Shown: positions 1 to 6,174 of the stretch, one piece after another
Layout: each line of letters opens with the position of its first letter
How positions within the stretch are numbered: the first letter of the stretch is position 1
Assembly (NCBI GenBank): GCA_964654355.1
Contig: CAZZIQ010000042.1
Span: forward strand, 1-9,714
Direction: 5' to 3'
Length of the DNA stretch: 9,714 bases
DNA from: CAZZIQ01 sp964654355
Lineage (GTDB): Bacteria > Pseudomonadota > Gammaproteobacteria > GCF-002020875
The notes under the pieces: model-generated
Told to the model about the DNA's origin: nothing
The model's input: only the letters and a program-made list of their open reading frames with translations
Database searches by the model: none
Translations under genes and position numbers: made by a program

Positions 1-1909
1 CACGCGGCAGTTTGATGTGATTGTGGTGGGTGGCGGCCATGCCGGCACCGAGGCGGCGCTCGCCTCCGCGCGGCGCGGCGCTAAGACCTTATTGCTGACC
101 CACAACATTGAGACGCTGGGACAGATGAGCTGTAACCCGGCGATTGGTGGGATTGGCAAGGGTCATCTGGTGCGTGAGATTGATGCCCTCGGTGGTCTGA
201 TGGCTACGGCAGCGGACCATGCTGGCATTCAGTTTCGGGTCCTGAATCAACGCAAGGGCCCGGCGGTCCGCGCCACCCGGGCGCAAGCGGATCGTCAGCT
301 GTATCGCCAGTTCGTGCGGAACGCCTTGGAAACCCAGCCGAATCTCAGTCTGTTTCAGCAAGCGGTTGAGGATCTCATTCTTGAGCATGAAGGCGGCGGT
401 GAGCGCGTGGTTGGCGTCCGCACGCAAGCGGGACTCGAATTCCGCGCGCGCGCCGTCGTGCTCACCGTCGGCACCTTCTTGGCCGGCAAGATCCACATAG
501 GCTTACAAAACCATCCCGGCGGCCGCGCGGGCGACCCGCCTTCACTGGGACTTTCCGAACGTCTGCGTGCCTTGGGTCTGCGGGTCGATCGGCTCAAGAC
601 CGGAACGCCGCCGCGCATTGATGGCCGCAGCATTGATTATGCGCTGTTGCAGGAGCAGCCCGGCGACACGCCGACGCCGGTGTTTTCGTTTCTTGGAACG
701 CGTGCTCAGCACCCACAACAGATCTCCTGTTGGATTACGCACACCAACGAACAGACGCATGACATCATCCGTGGTGGCCTCGATCAGTCGCCGATGTACG
801 CTGGGGTGATCGAGGGGGTTGGCCCGCGTTACTGCCCGTCGGTGGAAGACAAGGTGGTGCGCTTTGCCGAGCGCGACAGTCACCAGATCTTCCTCGAGCC
901 TGAGGGCCTGAACACGCACGAGGTTTATCCCAACGGCATTTCCACCAGCCTGCCCTATGACGTGCAAGAGGCCTTGGTGCATTCCATTCGCGGCTTGGAA
1001 AATGCACACATCACTCGTCCCGGCTATGCGATCGAATACGACTTCTTTGATCCCCGGGATTTGCGCCCGACGTTGGAAACCAAGGCAATCGAAAACCTGT
1101 TCTTTGCCGGCCAGATCAACGGTACTACCGGTTATGAAGAGGCTGGCGCGCAAGGCCTCTTGGCGGGGTTAAATGCCGCAGCCCAGGCCAACGATCTTGC
1201 GACTTGGTCACCGCGGCGCGATGAGGCCTACCTCGGCGTGTTGGTCGATGACCTGATTACCCAGGGTACGCTGGAGCCGTATCGCATGTTTACCAGCCGT
1301 GCTGAGCATCGCCTGTTATTAAGAGAAGACAATGCCGACTTGCGCCTGACCCCGGCCGGCCGTGACTTGGGGCTCGTTGATGACCCGCGTTGGGACGCGT
1401 TTGCGCAGCGTCGTGAGGCCATCGACCGCGAATGGCAGCGCCTAGAAAAAATTCGGCTACATCCACGCGATCTGGATGATGCTGCGATGACCGCGTTGTT
1501 TGGGGCACCGTTGGCGCGCGATCACACCCTCGCTGAATTACTGCGTCGCCCGGGCGTGACCTATGCTGCGTTGATGCAGCTGCCGGGTGCCGGCTCGGCG
1601 GTTGCGGCCGAAGACATCGCCGAACAGGTAGAAACGGGGATTCGCTATTCCGGCTATTTGGCGCGCCAAGAAGCCGAGATTGCGCGCAATCAGCGAGATG
1701 AATCTCTGCGCATTCCGGAAGCGTTGGATTACGCTGAGGTAACCGGCTTGTCCAATGAGGTCCGCGAAAAGCTGGCGCGGCAGCGTCCCCACAGCTTGGG
1801 CCAGGCGGGCCGTATCCCTGGTGTAACGCCTGCTGCGGTCTCCTTATTACGCGTTTATTTACACCGCTTGTCTCGCGGCGAAACGACCGGAAGCAGTCGT
1901 GTTGCCTGA
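1..1909 (+). CDS. mnmG: MnmG (GidA), tRNA wobble-uridine modification enzyme, 5' end cut by window edge
   Basis: MnmG, with MnmE, adds the carboxymethylaminomethyl (or aminomethyl) group to C5 of the wobble uridine U34 in certain tRNAs, using FAD, NADH and a folate one-carbon donor. The reading frame is open from base 2 and begins TRQFDVIVVGGGHAGTEAA, which aligns with the start of E. coli MnmG after its first few residues, so only a handful of codons lie outside the window. A GTG at base 17 is in frame but falls inside the first FAD-binding strand and is not the true start. Visible marks are the dinucleotide-binding GGGHAGTEAA motif, the SCNPAIGGIGKGH segment with the conserved Cys at bases 131-133, GPRYCPS with the second conserved Cys at 833-835, AGQINGTTGYEEA, and the C-terminal helical domain ending in the GVTPAAVSLL stretch. 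The length, about 635 residues in frame, matches the family (629 in E. coli). It overlaps rsmG by 11 bp. Its promoter must lie upstream of the window. Confidence 0.97.
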   Translation, partial: TRQFDVIVVGGGHAGTEAALASARRGAKTLLLTHNIETLGQMSCNPAIGGIGKGHLVREIDALGGLMATAADHAGIQFRVLNQRKGPAVRATRAQADRQLYRQFVRNALETQPNLSLFQQAVEDLILEHEGGGERVVGVRTQAGLEFRARAVVLTVGTFLAGKIHIGLQNHPGGRAGDPPSLGLSERLRALGLRVDRLKTGTPPRIDGRSIDYALLQEQPGDTPTPVFSFLGTRAQHPQQISCWITHTNEQTHDIIRGGLDQSPMYAGVIEGVGPRYCPSVEDKVVRFAERDSHQIFLEPEGLNTHEVYPNGISTSLPYDVQEALVHSIRGLENAHITRPGYAIEYDFFDPRDLRPTLETKAIENLFFAGQINGTTGYEEAGAQGLLAGLNAAAQANDLATWSPRRDEAYLGVLVDDLITQGTLEPYRMFTSRAEHRLLLREDNADLRLTPAGRDLGLVDDPRWDAFAQRREAIDREWQRLEKIRLHPRDLDDAAMTALFGAPLARDHTLAELLRRPGVTYAALMQLPGAGSAVAAEDIAEQVETGIRYSGYLARQEAEIARNQRDESLRIPEALDYAEVTGLSNEVREKLARQRPHSLGQAGRIPGVTPAAVSLLRVYLHRLSRGETTGSSRVA

Positions 1910-2558
1910 GGTGGATGCGGCGGCGCTAGCCGTCTTGCGTCATGGCCTTGAGGAACTTGATCTGCTCGCCGCACTCGGAGACGACGAGGCCGCGCGTGCG
2001 GAAAAACTGCAACAGCTGATTCACTATCGTGACCTGATTCAGCAATGGAATCAGGTCTATAACCTCACTGCGGTGCGTGATCCCAATGCGATGATCGCGC
2101 GCCACCTGCTCGATAGCCTCGCCGTGTTGCCCGATGTTCTTGGTCCACAGGTGTTGGATTTGGGTACGGGCGCGGGGCTGCCCGGCGTTCCCTGGGCGAT
2201 CGCACGACCGCAGTGGCAGGTAACCTTGCTCGACAGCCAAGCCAAACGTGTGCGTTTTCTGCGCCAAGTGGTGCTTGCGCTGCGTTTGCGCAATGCCACT
2301 GTTGTACACTCGCGCGCTCAAGATTTTTCCCCGCCGGATGCGTTGTTCAATACCGTGACTTCTCGCGCCTTTACCGATTTCCCTGCGTTTTACGCACTGG
2401 CTAAGCCCTTGTGCGCAAGCGGCGGACGCGTTTTGGCGTTGAAGGGACAATGGCCAGAGCCGGAAACGCCCGCCCCGACGAACCTCGCCATGCAGGTGCG
2501 CGCGGTACAGGTTCCGGGAACTTCTGCTGCGCGGCATGTGGTTAGGGTGGATTGCTGA
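1899..2558 (+). CDS. rsmG: RsmG (GidB), 16S rRNA m7G527 methyltransferase
   Basis: RsmG transfers a methyl group from S-adenosylmethionine to N7 of G527 in 16S rRNA. In other bacteria its loss gives low-level streptomycin resistance. The 219-residue product has the family marks: WNQVYNLTAVRDPNAMIARHLLDS at about residues 50-73, the SAM-binding loop LDLGTGAGLPGVP at 86-98, LLDSQAKRVRFLRQ at 110-123, TSRAF at 154-158 and LALKGQ at 179-184. E. coli RsmG is 207 residues, and the extra length is at the N-terminus. I chose the GTG at 1899 because CCGGAAG at 1887-1893 lies 5 nt upstream as a ribosome binding site. The TTG at 1902 is an almost equal alternative. The GTG at 1911 has no usable ribosome binding site. 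The start overlaps the mnmG tail by 11 bp, and the stop codon shares a base with the parA start, so translation along this string is probably coupled. Confidence 0.95.
   Translation: MLPEVDAAALAVLRHGLEELDLLAALGDDEAARAEKLQQLIHYRDLIQQWNQVYNLTAVRDPNAMIARHLLDSLAVLPDVLGPQVLDLGTGAGLPGVPWAIARPQWQVTLLDSQAKRVRFLRQVVLALRLRNATVVHSRAQDFSPPDALFNTVTSRAFTDFPAFYALAKPLCASGGRVLALKGQWPEPETPAPTNLAMQVRAVQVPGTSAARHVVRVDC
2544..2550 (+). promoter_or_regulatory. Ribosome binding site of parA
   Basis: AGGGTGG ends 7 nt before the ATG at 2558, inside the last codons of rsmG. It supports ATG 2558 as the parA start over the in-frame TTG at 2552, which would be only 1 nt away from the motif. Confidence 0.6.
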
Positions 2559-3409
2559 TGGCGCGTATCTACGCCATCGTTAACCAGAAAGGCGGTGTGG
2601 GTAAAACCACCACCACGGTCAGTCTGGCTGCCGCTCTGGCTGCGTTTGAACAATCGGTGCTGTTGGTGGACCTCGACCCACAGGGCAATGCCACCACGGC
2701 AAGTGGCCAAGACAAGCATGAAATTGAGGCCGGCACGGTCGAGGTGTTGCTTGGCGAAAAAGAGCCGGCCGCCGCGGTACGCGCCATGAGCCCGGCCGGG
2801 TATGACTTGTTGGCGAGCAACGAAGATCTCACGGCTGCCGAGGTCGAGCTGATTCAGTCCGAGGATCGTTTCCTGCGTTTGAAGCAGGCGTTGGACGGGA
2901 TCGCCGCGTATTACGATTACATCCTGATCGATTGCCCGCCATCTTTGGGCATGCTGACCTTAAACGCCTTGACCGCGGCCGATGGTGTCATTGTGCCCTT
3001 GCAGTGTGAGTTTTTTGCCTTAGAAGGCCTGTCGGCGATTACCCGAACGGTGGAGCGCGTGCGCGAAACCCTGAACCCAGACCTCGCCTTGGAAGGCGTG
3101 TTGCGCACTATGTTTGATCCGCGCAATCGCCTGGCCGGCGAGGTGTCCGAGCAGTTGTCCGAGCATTTCGCAGGGCCGCTGTACCAGACGGTGATTCCGC
3201 GCAATGTGCGCCTAGCCGAAGCGCCCAGTCATGGCTTGCCGGTGATTCATTACGACCCGTCTTCGCGCGGCTCGTATGCCTATATGGATTTGGCCGCAGA
3301 AATTTTGGAGCGCCACGATCAGCTTTCCGAGCATGCGGTGCTTGAACAGGCCACGCGCCCTGCTGCCGCAGAAGATCGCGAGCCCACGAATTCGGAGAAT
3401 GAAGCATGA
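2558..3409 (+). CDS. parA: ParA (Soj-type) chromosome partitioning ATPase
   Basis: ParA is a deviant-Walker ATPase of the MinD/ParA family. In its ATP form it dimerises and binds DNA non-specifically. ParB complexes stimulate its ATPase, which moves the newly copied origin regions apart. The protein opens with MARIYAIVNQ directly before the deviant Walker A KGGVGKT at residues 11-17, including the signature first lysine. It then shows VDLDPQGN (Walker A') at 37-44 and ILIDCPPSLG (Walker B) at 122-131. There is no N-terminal helix-turn-helix domain, so this is the short chromosomal type rather than the large plasmid P1 type. The start is ATG 2558, overlapping the rsmG stop as TGATG. The length is 283 residues; related chromosomal ParAs are usually about 260. 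The surplus is a hydrophilic C-terminal tail from about residue 258, rich in Glu, Ala and Asn. parB follows with an ATGA overlap, so ParA and ParB are likely made in coupled amounts. Confidence 0.96.
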   Translation: MARIYAIVNQKGGVGKTTTTVSLAAALAAFEQSVLLVDLDPQGNATTASGQDKHEIEAGTVEVLLGEKEPAAAVRAMSPAGYDLLASNEDLTAAEVELIQSEDRFLRLKQALDGIAAYYDYILIDCPPSLGMLTLNALTAADGVIVPLQCEFFALEGLSAITRTVERVRETLNPDLALEGVLRTMFDPRNRLAGEVSEQLSEHFAGPLYQTVIPRNVRLAEAPSHGLPVIHYDPSSRGSYAYMDLAAEILERHDQLSEHAVLEQATRPAAAEDREPTNSENEA

Positions 3410-4371
3410 ACATGAAGAAGCGCGGCTTGGGCCGCGGCCTGGATAGTCTACTGGGGGGACTTAAGCCCACGCCGGCACCGACGGCGGCGGAAAATGCCGC
3501 TGCGCCGGTTTCTGACGCTTCGGTAAGCAGTGCGCCGCCCGCCAATCGCATTGCGGCGGCCCAAGCGGTCGCCGCCCAGCAAGAAGAGACGGATGGCAAG
3601 CTGCGTCAGCTGCCCGTGGATCTCTTGCAGCGCGGACGCTATCAGCCACGTCGCGACATGCATCCGGAAAGCCTCGAAGACCTCGCCGCGTCGATCAAAG
3701 CCCAGGGCATTGTGCAGCCAATCACGGTGCGCGCGATTGCGGGCGGACGCTATGAAATCATCGCCGGGGAGCGCCGATGGCGTGCGGCCCAGCAAGCCGG
3801 GTTGCACCAAGTTCCGGCTGTGGTGCGTGAGCTCAGTGACCAAGCTGCGATGGCGATGGCGCTGATTGAAAACATCCAGCGCGAAGACCTGAATCCGATT
3901 GAAGAAGCCGACGCCCTGCGCCGCTTGATTGATGAATTTTCCCTGACCCAACAGGAAGCCGCTGACGCGGTGGGCCGTTCGCGCACAGCCGTAACGAATT
4001 TGTTGCGCCTGCTTTCCTTGCAAGAAGAAGTGCGGCGCATGCTCGAGCATGGCGACCTTGAAATGGGCCACGCGCGCGCCCTGCTCGCGCTCGAAGGAGC
4101 CGCACAGCTGGATGCGGCGCGCCAAGTGGTGGCGCGTGGCTTGTCGGTGCGTGAAACCGAAGGTCTCGTGCGTCGCGCTGGGCAGAAAAAACCGGCCGCA
4201 GCGGCAGTCCCGGCGAAAGTCGATCCTGATGTGCGCCGCCTGCAGGACGATCTTTCTGAGCGCGTGGGCGCCCGTGTGCGGATTCAGGCCAATGCTAAGG
4301 GCAAGGGCAAGATGACCATCGAATTCAGTTCGCACGATGAACTTGAGGGGATTTTGGCGCGGATTCGCTGA
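3406..4371 (+). CDS. parB: ParB (Spo0J-type) chromosome partitioning protein, CTP-dependent DNA clamp
   Basis: ParB binds parS sites near the origin, spreads along DNA as a CTP-dependent sliding clamp, and stimulates ParA. Domains in the 321-residue protein, in order, are: a basic N-terminal ParA-contact motif KKRGLGRGLDSLLG (residues 4-17); an Ala/Pro-rich linker of about 45 residues; the ParB N-terminal CTP-binding domain (about 66-160), with QPRRDMHPESLEDLAASI, GERRWRA at 121-127 and ENIQRE at 155-160; the central DNA-binding domain with a helix-turn-helix at about 180-203 (LTQQEAADAVGRSRTAVTNL); a second Ala/Lys-rich linker; and the C-terminal dimerisation domain at 273-321. I chose ATG 3406 because GGAG at 3394-3397 sits 8 nt upstream. 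The ATG at 3412 would be 14 nt away. The start overlaps the parA stop (ATGA). Family members vary in length mainly in the linkers. I see no parS palindrome inside or next to the gene. Confidence 0.97.
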   Translation: MNMKKRGLGRGLDSLLGGLKPTPAPTAAENAAAPVSDASVSSAPPANRIAAAQAVAAQQEETDGKLRQLPVDLLQRGRYQPRRDMHPESLEDLAASIKAQGIVQPITVRAIAGGRYEIIAGERRWRAAQQAGLHQVPAVVRELSDQAAMAMALIENIQREDLNPIEEADALRRLIDEFSLTQQEAADAVGRSRTAVTNLLRLLSLQEEVRRMLEHGDLEMGHARALLALEGAAQLDAARQVVARGLSVRETEGLVRRAGQKKPAAAAVPAKVDPDVRRLQDDLSERVGARVRIQANAKGKGKMTIEFSSHDELEGILARIR

Positions 4372-4411
4372 GCGAAGCGCCCGTTTCTCACGTCGCGTCA
4401 TAGAAAATTCA

Positions 4412-4440
4412 TTGACCACCCTGTACGCGCTTTCTATAAT
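4412..4440 (+). promoter_or_regulatory. Sigma-70 promoter of the atp operon
   Basis: TTGACC at 4412-4417 and TATAAT at 4435-4440 are separated by exactly 17 bp. Eleven of twelve bases match the sigma-70 consensus, and the spacing is ideal. It lies in the parB-atpI gap, pointing towards atpI. The predicted transcription start is near 4447, giving a leader of about 134 nt. The bases between the -10 element and the start are GC-rich (CCGCGAC), a feature known from promoters repressed by ppGpp and DksA. Such control here is only an inference. Confidence 0.85.
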
Positions 4441-4455
4441 CCGCGACGTTTTTTG

Positions 4456-4469
4456 GCTGGATTTCCAGC
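4456..4469 (+). promoter_or_regulatory. Short stem-loop near the 5' end of the atp leader
   Basis: GCTGGA-TT-TCCAGC is a perfect 6-bp inverted repeat. As RNA it would form 5 base pairs with a 4-nt loop, starting about 9 nt from the predicted transcript end. A run of six T lies just before it (4449-4454), not after it, so it does not have the form of a rho-independent terminator on either strand. It could act as a 5'-end hairpin that protects the mRNA, or as a protein binding site. Neither is shown by sequence alone. Confidence 0.45.
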
Positions 4470-4568
4470 AACTTGCGCGTGATCGCGATTTCCTATTGAG
4501 TGGATTGAGATCTACTCTTGGACAAGCCCGACGACTTTGTTCAGGATGCGTGGCGATGCGATTGGACG

Positions 4569-4573
4569 GGAGG
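4569..4573 (+). promoter_or_regulatory. Ribosome binding site that sets the atpI start
   Basis: GGAGG, within GGGAGGG (4568-4574), ends 7 nt before the GTG at 4581. It is the strongest Shine-Dalgarno in the parB-atpI region and supports GTG 4581 over the upstream in-frame TTG at 4518, which has no comparable motif. Confidence 0.7.
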
Positions 4574-4580
4574 GCTTGGC

Positions 4581-4949
4581 GTGGAACACGGTAAGCAACT
4601 CGCGTGGCGCGCAGTGGCACTGCAGTTTGGCGTGACCCTGATCTTGTTGCTGGTAACCCTGGCAAACACCACAGCCGCATGGCTTTGGGCAACGATTGGC
4701 GCGGCGATTGCGATGAGCGCCACCGGCGTGAGCGTGTGGGGAACCTTTGGTTCCTACAGCGCAGCGCAACCACAAAAATTATTGGGCCGACTGCTGATCA
4801 CAGAAGGCCTGCGTTGGGGGATGGTCTTGTTGTTGCTTAGCCTTGTTTTGCTCAAGGTGGAAGACCCGCAGCCACTCCCGTTGTTTGCAGCATTGCTAGG
4901 TGTCTGGCTGATCCCGGCGCTCCTGGCCCTTGGGATACGGTCTGGCTAA
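4581..4949 (+). CDS. atpI: AtpI, ATP synthase assembly-associated membrane protein
   Basis: AtpI is the small membrane protein encoded first in many atp operons. It is thought to help assemble the c-ring and is usually not essential. The call rests on position, size and topology more than on strict motifs, since the family diverges fast. The 122-residue product begins MEHGKQLAWRAVALQ and has four likely membrane helices at about residues 11-28, 32-54, 77-92 and 98-118. A basic stretch (QPQKLLGR) precedes helix 3, whose start carries TEGLRW, resembling the conserved acidic and basic pair found there in relatives. I chose GTG 4581 because of the strong Shine-Dalgarno and because the length then fits the family (about 125). 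A TTG at 4518 would add 21 hydrophilic residues (DKPDDFVQDAWRCDWTGGLG after the start) and cannot be excluded. The gap to atpB is 20 bp. Confidence 0.85.
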   Translation: MEHGKQLAWRAVALQFGVTLILLLVTLANTTAAWLWATIGAAIAMSATGVSVWGTFGSYSAAQPQKLLGRLLITEGLRWGMVLLLLSLVLLKVEDPQPLPLFAALLGVWLIPALLALGIRSG

Positions 4950-4969
4950 CATCCTGAACACGCGTAAGC

Positions 4970-5833
4970 ATGGCATCTAACACCCTGACCTCAGGCGAAT
5001 ACATTCGCCACCACTTGACCAACTGGACGTACGGATTGCATCCGGAACACGGCTGGTCGTTCGCGCATACTGCAGATGAAGCGCGTGAGATGGGGTTCTA
5101 CGCGATTCATGTCGATTCTATGTTCTGGTCGATTGCGCTTGGCGTCTTCTTCCTTTGGTTGTTCCGTAAGGTGGCAAAGGTTGCGACCAGTGGTATCCCG
5201 GGCGGCCTGCAAAATTTTGCAGAGTGGATTGTTGAATTCATCGAAACCAGTGTGCGTGGCTCCTTCAATGGCCACAATGCGTTGGTTGCCCCCCTCGCCT
5301 TCACGATTTTTGCGTGGGTGTTCTTGATGAACCTCATGGATCTTGTGCCGGTGGACTGGTTGCCGATGGCGGCACAGCAGGTTGGCGCGGCGCTGGGTGC
5401 GGATCCGCACCATGTTTATTTCAAGGTGGTGCCGACCACCGATCCGAACGTGACCTTTGGTATGGCGCTCGCCGTGTTCTGGCTGATGCTGTTTTATTCG
5501 GTGAAGAACAAGGGTGCGGGCGGTTTCCTCGGCGAACTGGCGTTCCAGCCGTTTGGTAAATGGGGCATGCCGGTCAATTTGCTTTTGGAAGGCGTGTCGT
5601 TGATTTCTAAGCCCGTGTCTTTGGCGCTGCGACTATTCGGCAACATGTATGCCGGCGAAACGATTTTTATCCTGATCGCGCTGATGTTCAGTGCCGGTTG
5701 GGCGATGGGTGTGTTTGGTGGCATCCTCCAGTTGGGCTGGGCGATCTTCCACATTCTCATCATTACCTTGCAGGCATTTATCTTCATGACCTTGACCATT
5801 GTTTATATGGACATGGCGCATTCAGAACATTGA
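4970..5833 (+). CDS. atpB: ATP synthase Fo subunit a
   Basis: Subunit a is the membrane stator part that forms the two proton half-channels next to the c-ring. The 287-residue protein carries the essential arginine in SLALRLFGNMYAGE at residue 221 (E. coli Arg210), followed by Gly229-Glu230 and by FHILIITLQAFIFMTLTIVY near the C-terminus, with His261 matching E. coli His245. It has several long hydrophobic segments (about 50-66, 104-125, 162-178, 203-222, 228-250 and 256-280). The FAHTADEAREMGFYAIHVDS region and the overall length are closer to Pseudomonas AtpB than to the 271-residue E. coli protein. The ATG at 4970 is the only reasonable start, but it has no clear Shine-Dalgarno (upstream bases are CGCGTAAGC). 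Translation may therefore depend on ribosomes finishing atpI 20 bp upstream. Confidence 0.98.
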   Translation: MASNTLTSGEYIRHHLTNWTYGLHPEHGWSFAHTADEAREMGFYAIHVDSMFWSIALGVFFLWLFRKVAKVATSGIPGGLQNFAEWIVEFIETSVRGSFNGHNALVAPLAFTIFAWVFLMNLMDLVPVDWLPMAAQQVGAALGADPHHVYFKVVPTTDPNVTFGMALAVFWLMLFYSVKNKGAGGFLGELAFQPFGKWGMPVNLLLEGVSLISKPVSLALRLFGNMYAGETIFILIALMFSAGWAMGVFGGILQLGWAIFHILIITLQAFIFMTLTIVYMDMAHSEH

Positions 5834-5842
5834 CCTGTAAGA

Positions 5843-5894
5843 CTTTTTCTTTTCACTGCTCACACGATCTCACGATTCGATTTAGGAGAGACAC
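5843..5894 (+). promoter_or_regulatory. Translation initiation region of atpE: T-rich tract plus strong Shine-Dalgarno
   Basis: The 61-bp gap after atpB holds a pyrimidine tract (CTTTTTCTTTTC, 5843-5854), a short direct repeat (CACGAT at 5863-5868 and 5871-5876), and AGGAG at 5884-5888 placed 6 nt before the ATG. In E. coli the U-rich region before atpE is known to enhance translation of subunit c. The same layout here suggests a similar role, by analogy only. No hairpin likely to hide the ribosome binding site is obvious by eye. Confidence 0.55.
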
Positions 5895-6134
5895 ATGGAA
5901 ATGGCAAATGCACTGCTCTACATCGCGGGTGCTCTGATGATGGGCCTTGGCGCTTTGGGCGCTGCGGTCGGCATCGGCATCTTGGGCGGTCGCTTCCTCG
6001 AAGGTGCGGCACGTCAGCCGGAGCTGATCCCGATGCTGCGTACGCAGTTCTTCATCGTCATGGGTCTCGTCGACGCCGTGCCGATGATTGCGGTAGGTAT
6101 TGCGCTCTACGTCTTGTTTGCGGTCGTCGGCTAA
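5895..6134 (+). CDS. atpE: ATP synthase Fo subunit c (proteolipid)
   Basis: Subunit c forms the rotating membrane ring that carries protons. The 79-residue protein is a two-helix hairpin: helix 1 at about residues 7-31 with the packed-glycine motif GAAVGIGILGG (22-32), a polar loop ARQPEL (39-44) that contacts gamma and epsilon, and helix 2 at about 52-78. The ion-binding carboxylate is Asp60 in GLVDAVPM, matching E. coli Asp61. The side chains typical of sodium-binding rings (a Glu carboxylate followed by Ser) are absent, so a proton-type ring is expected. Length and sequence are almost those of E. coli (also 79 residues). The ribosome binding site is strong, as expected for a subunit needed in about ten copies. 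Confidence 0.99.
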   Translation: MEMANALLYIAGALMMGLGALGAAVGIGILGGRFLEGAARQPELIPMLRTQFFIVMGLVDAVPMIAVGIALYVLFAVVG

Positions 6135-6174
6135 GTCGCATCGCATTTGTTGACCCGGCTTTCGAGGCCCTGAC

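Noticed and set aside
542..1153. A 203-codon minus-strand frame inside mnmG, and a similar one (1926-2537) inside rsmG.
   Set aside because: Both are shadows of conserved coding sequence, with no recognisable motifs and no sign of independent expression signals.
4382..4397. GTTTCTCACGTCGCG-like bases just after parB as a parS site.
   Set aside because: It lacks the palindrome: the second half does not match GTGAAAC. A partial match to the left half alone is expected by chance.
4449..4469. T run plus hairpin in the atp leader as a rho-independent terminator or attenuator.
   Set aside because: The T run comes before the hairpin, and on the other strand the hairpin is followed by A residues. 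The geometry is wrong in both directions.
4337..4594. An 85-codon plus-strand frame linking the end of parB to the start of atpI.
   Set aside because: It begins inside parB in another frame and runs through the promoter. Only its last 12 codons are of any interest and are noted as a weak leader-ORF candidate.
3448..4773. A 441-codon open frame on the minus strand, antisense to parB, the atp leader and atpI.
   Set aside because: It is a by-product of GC-biased codons in the parB frame. It crosses the atp promoter, has no recognisable domain, and opposes two confidently identified genes.
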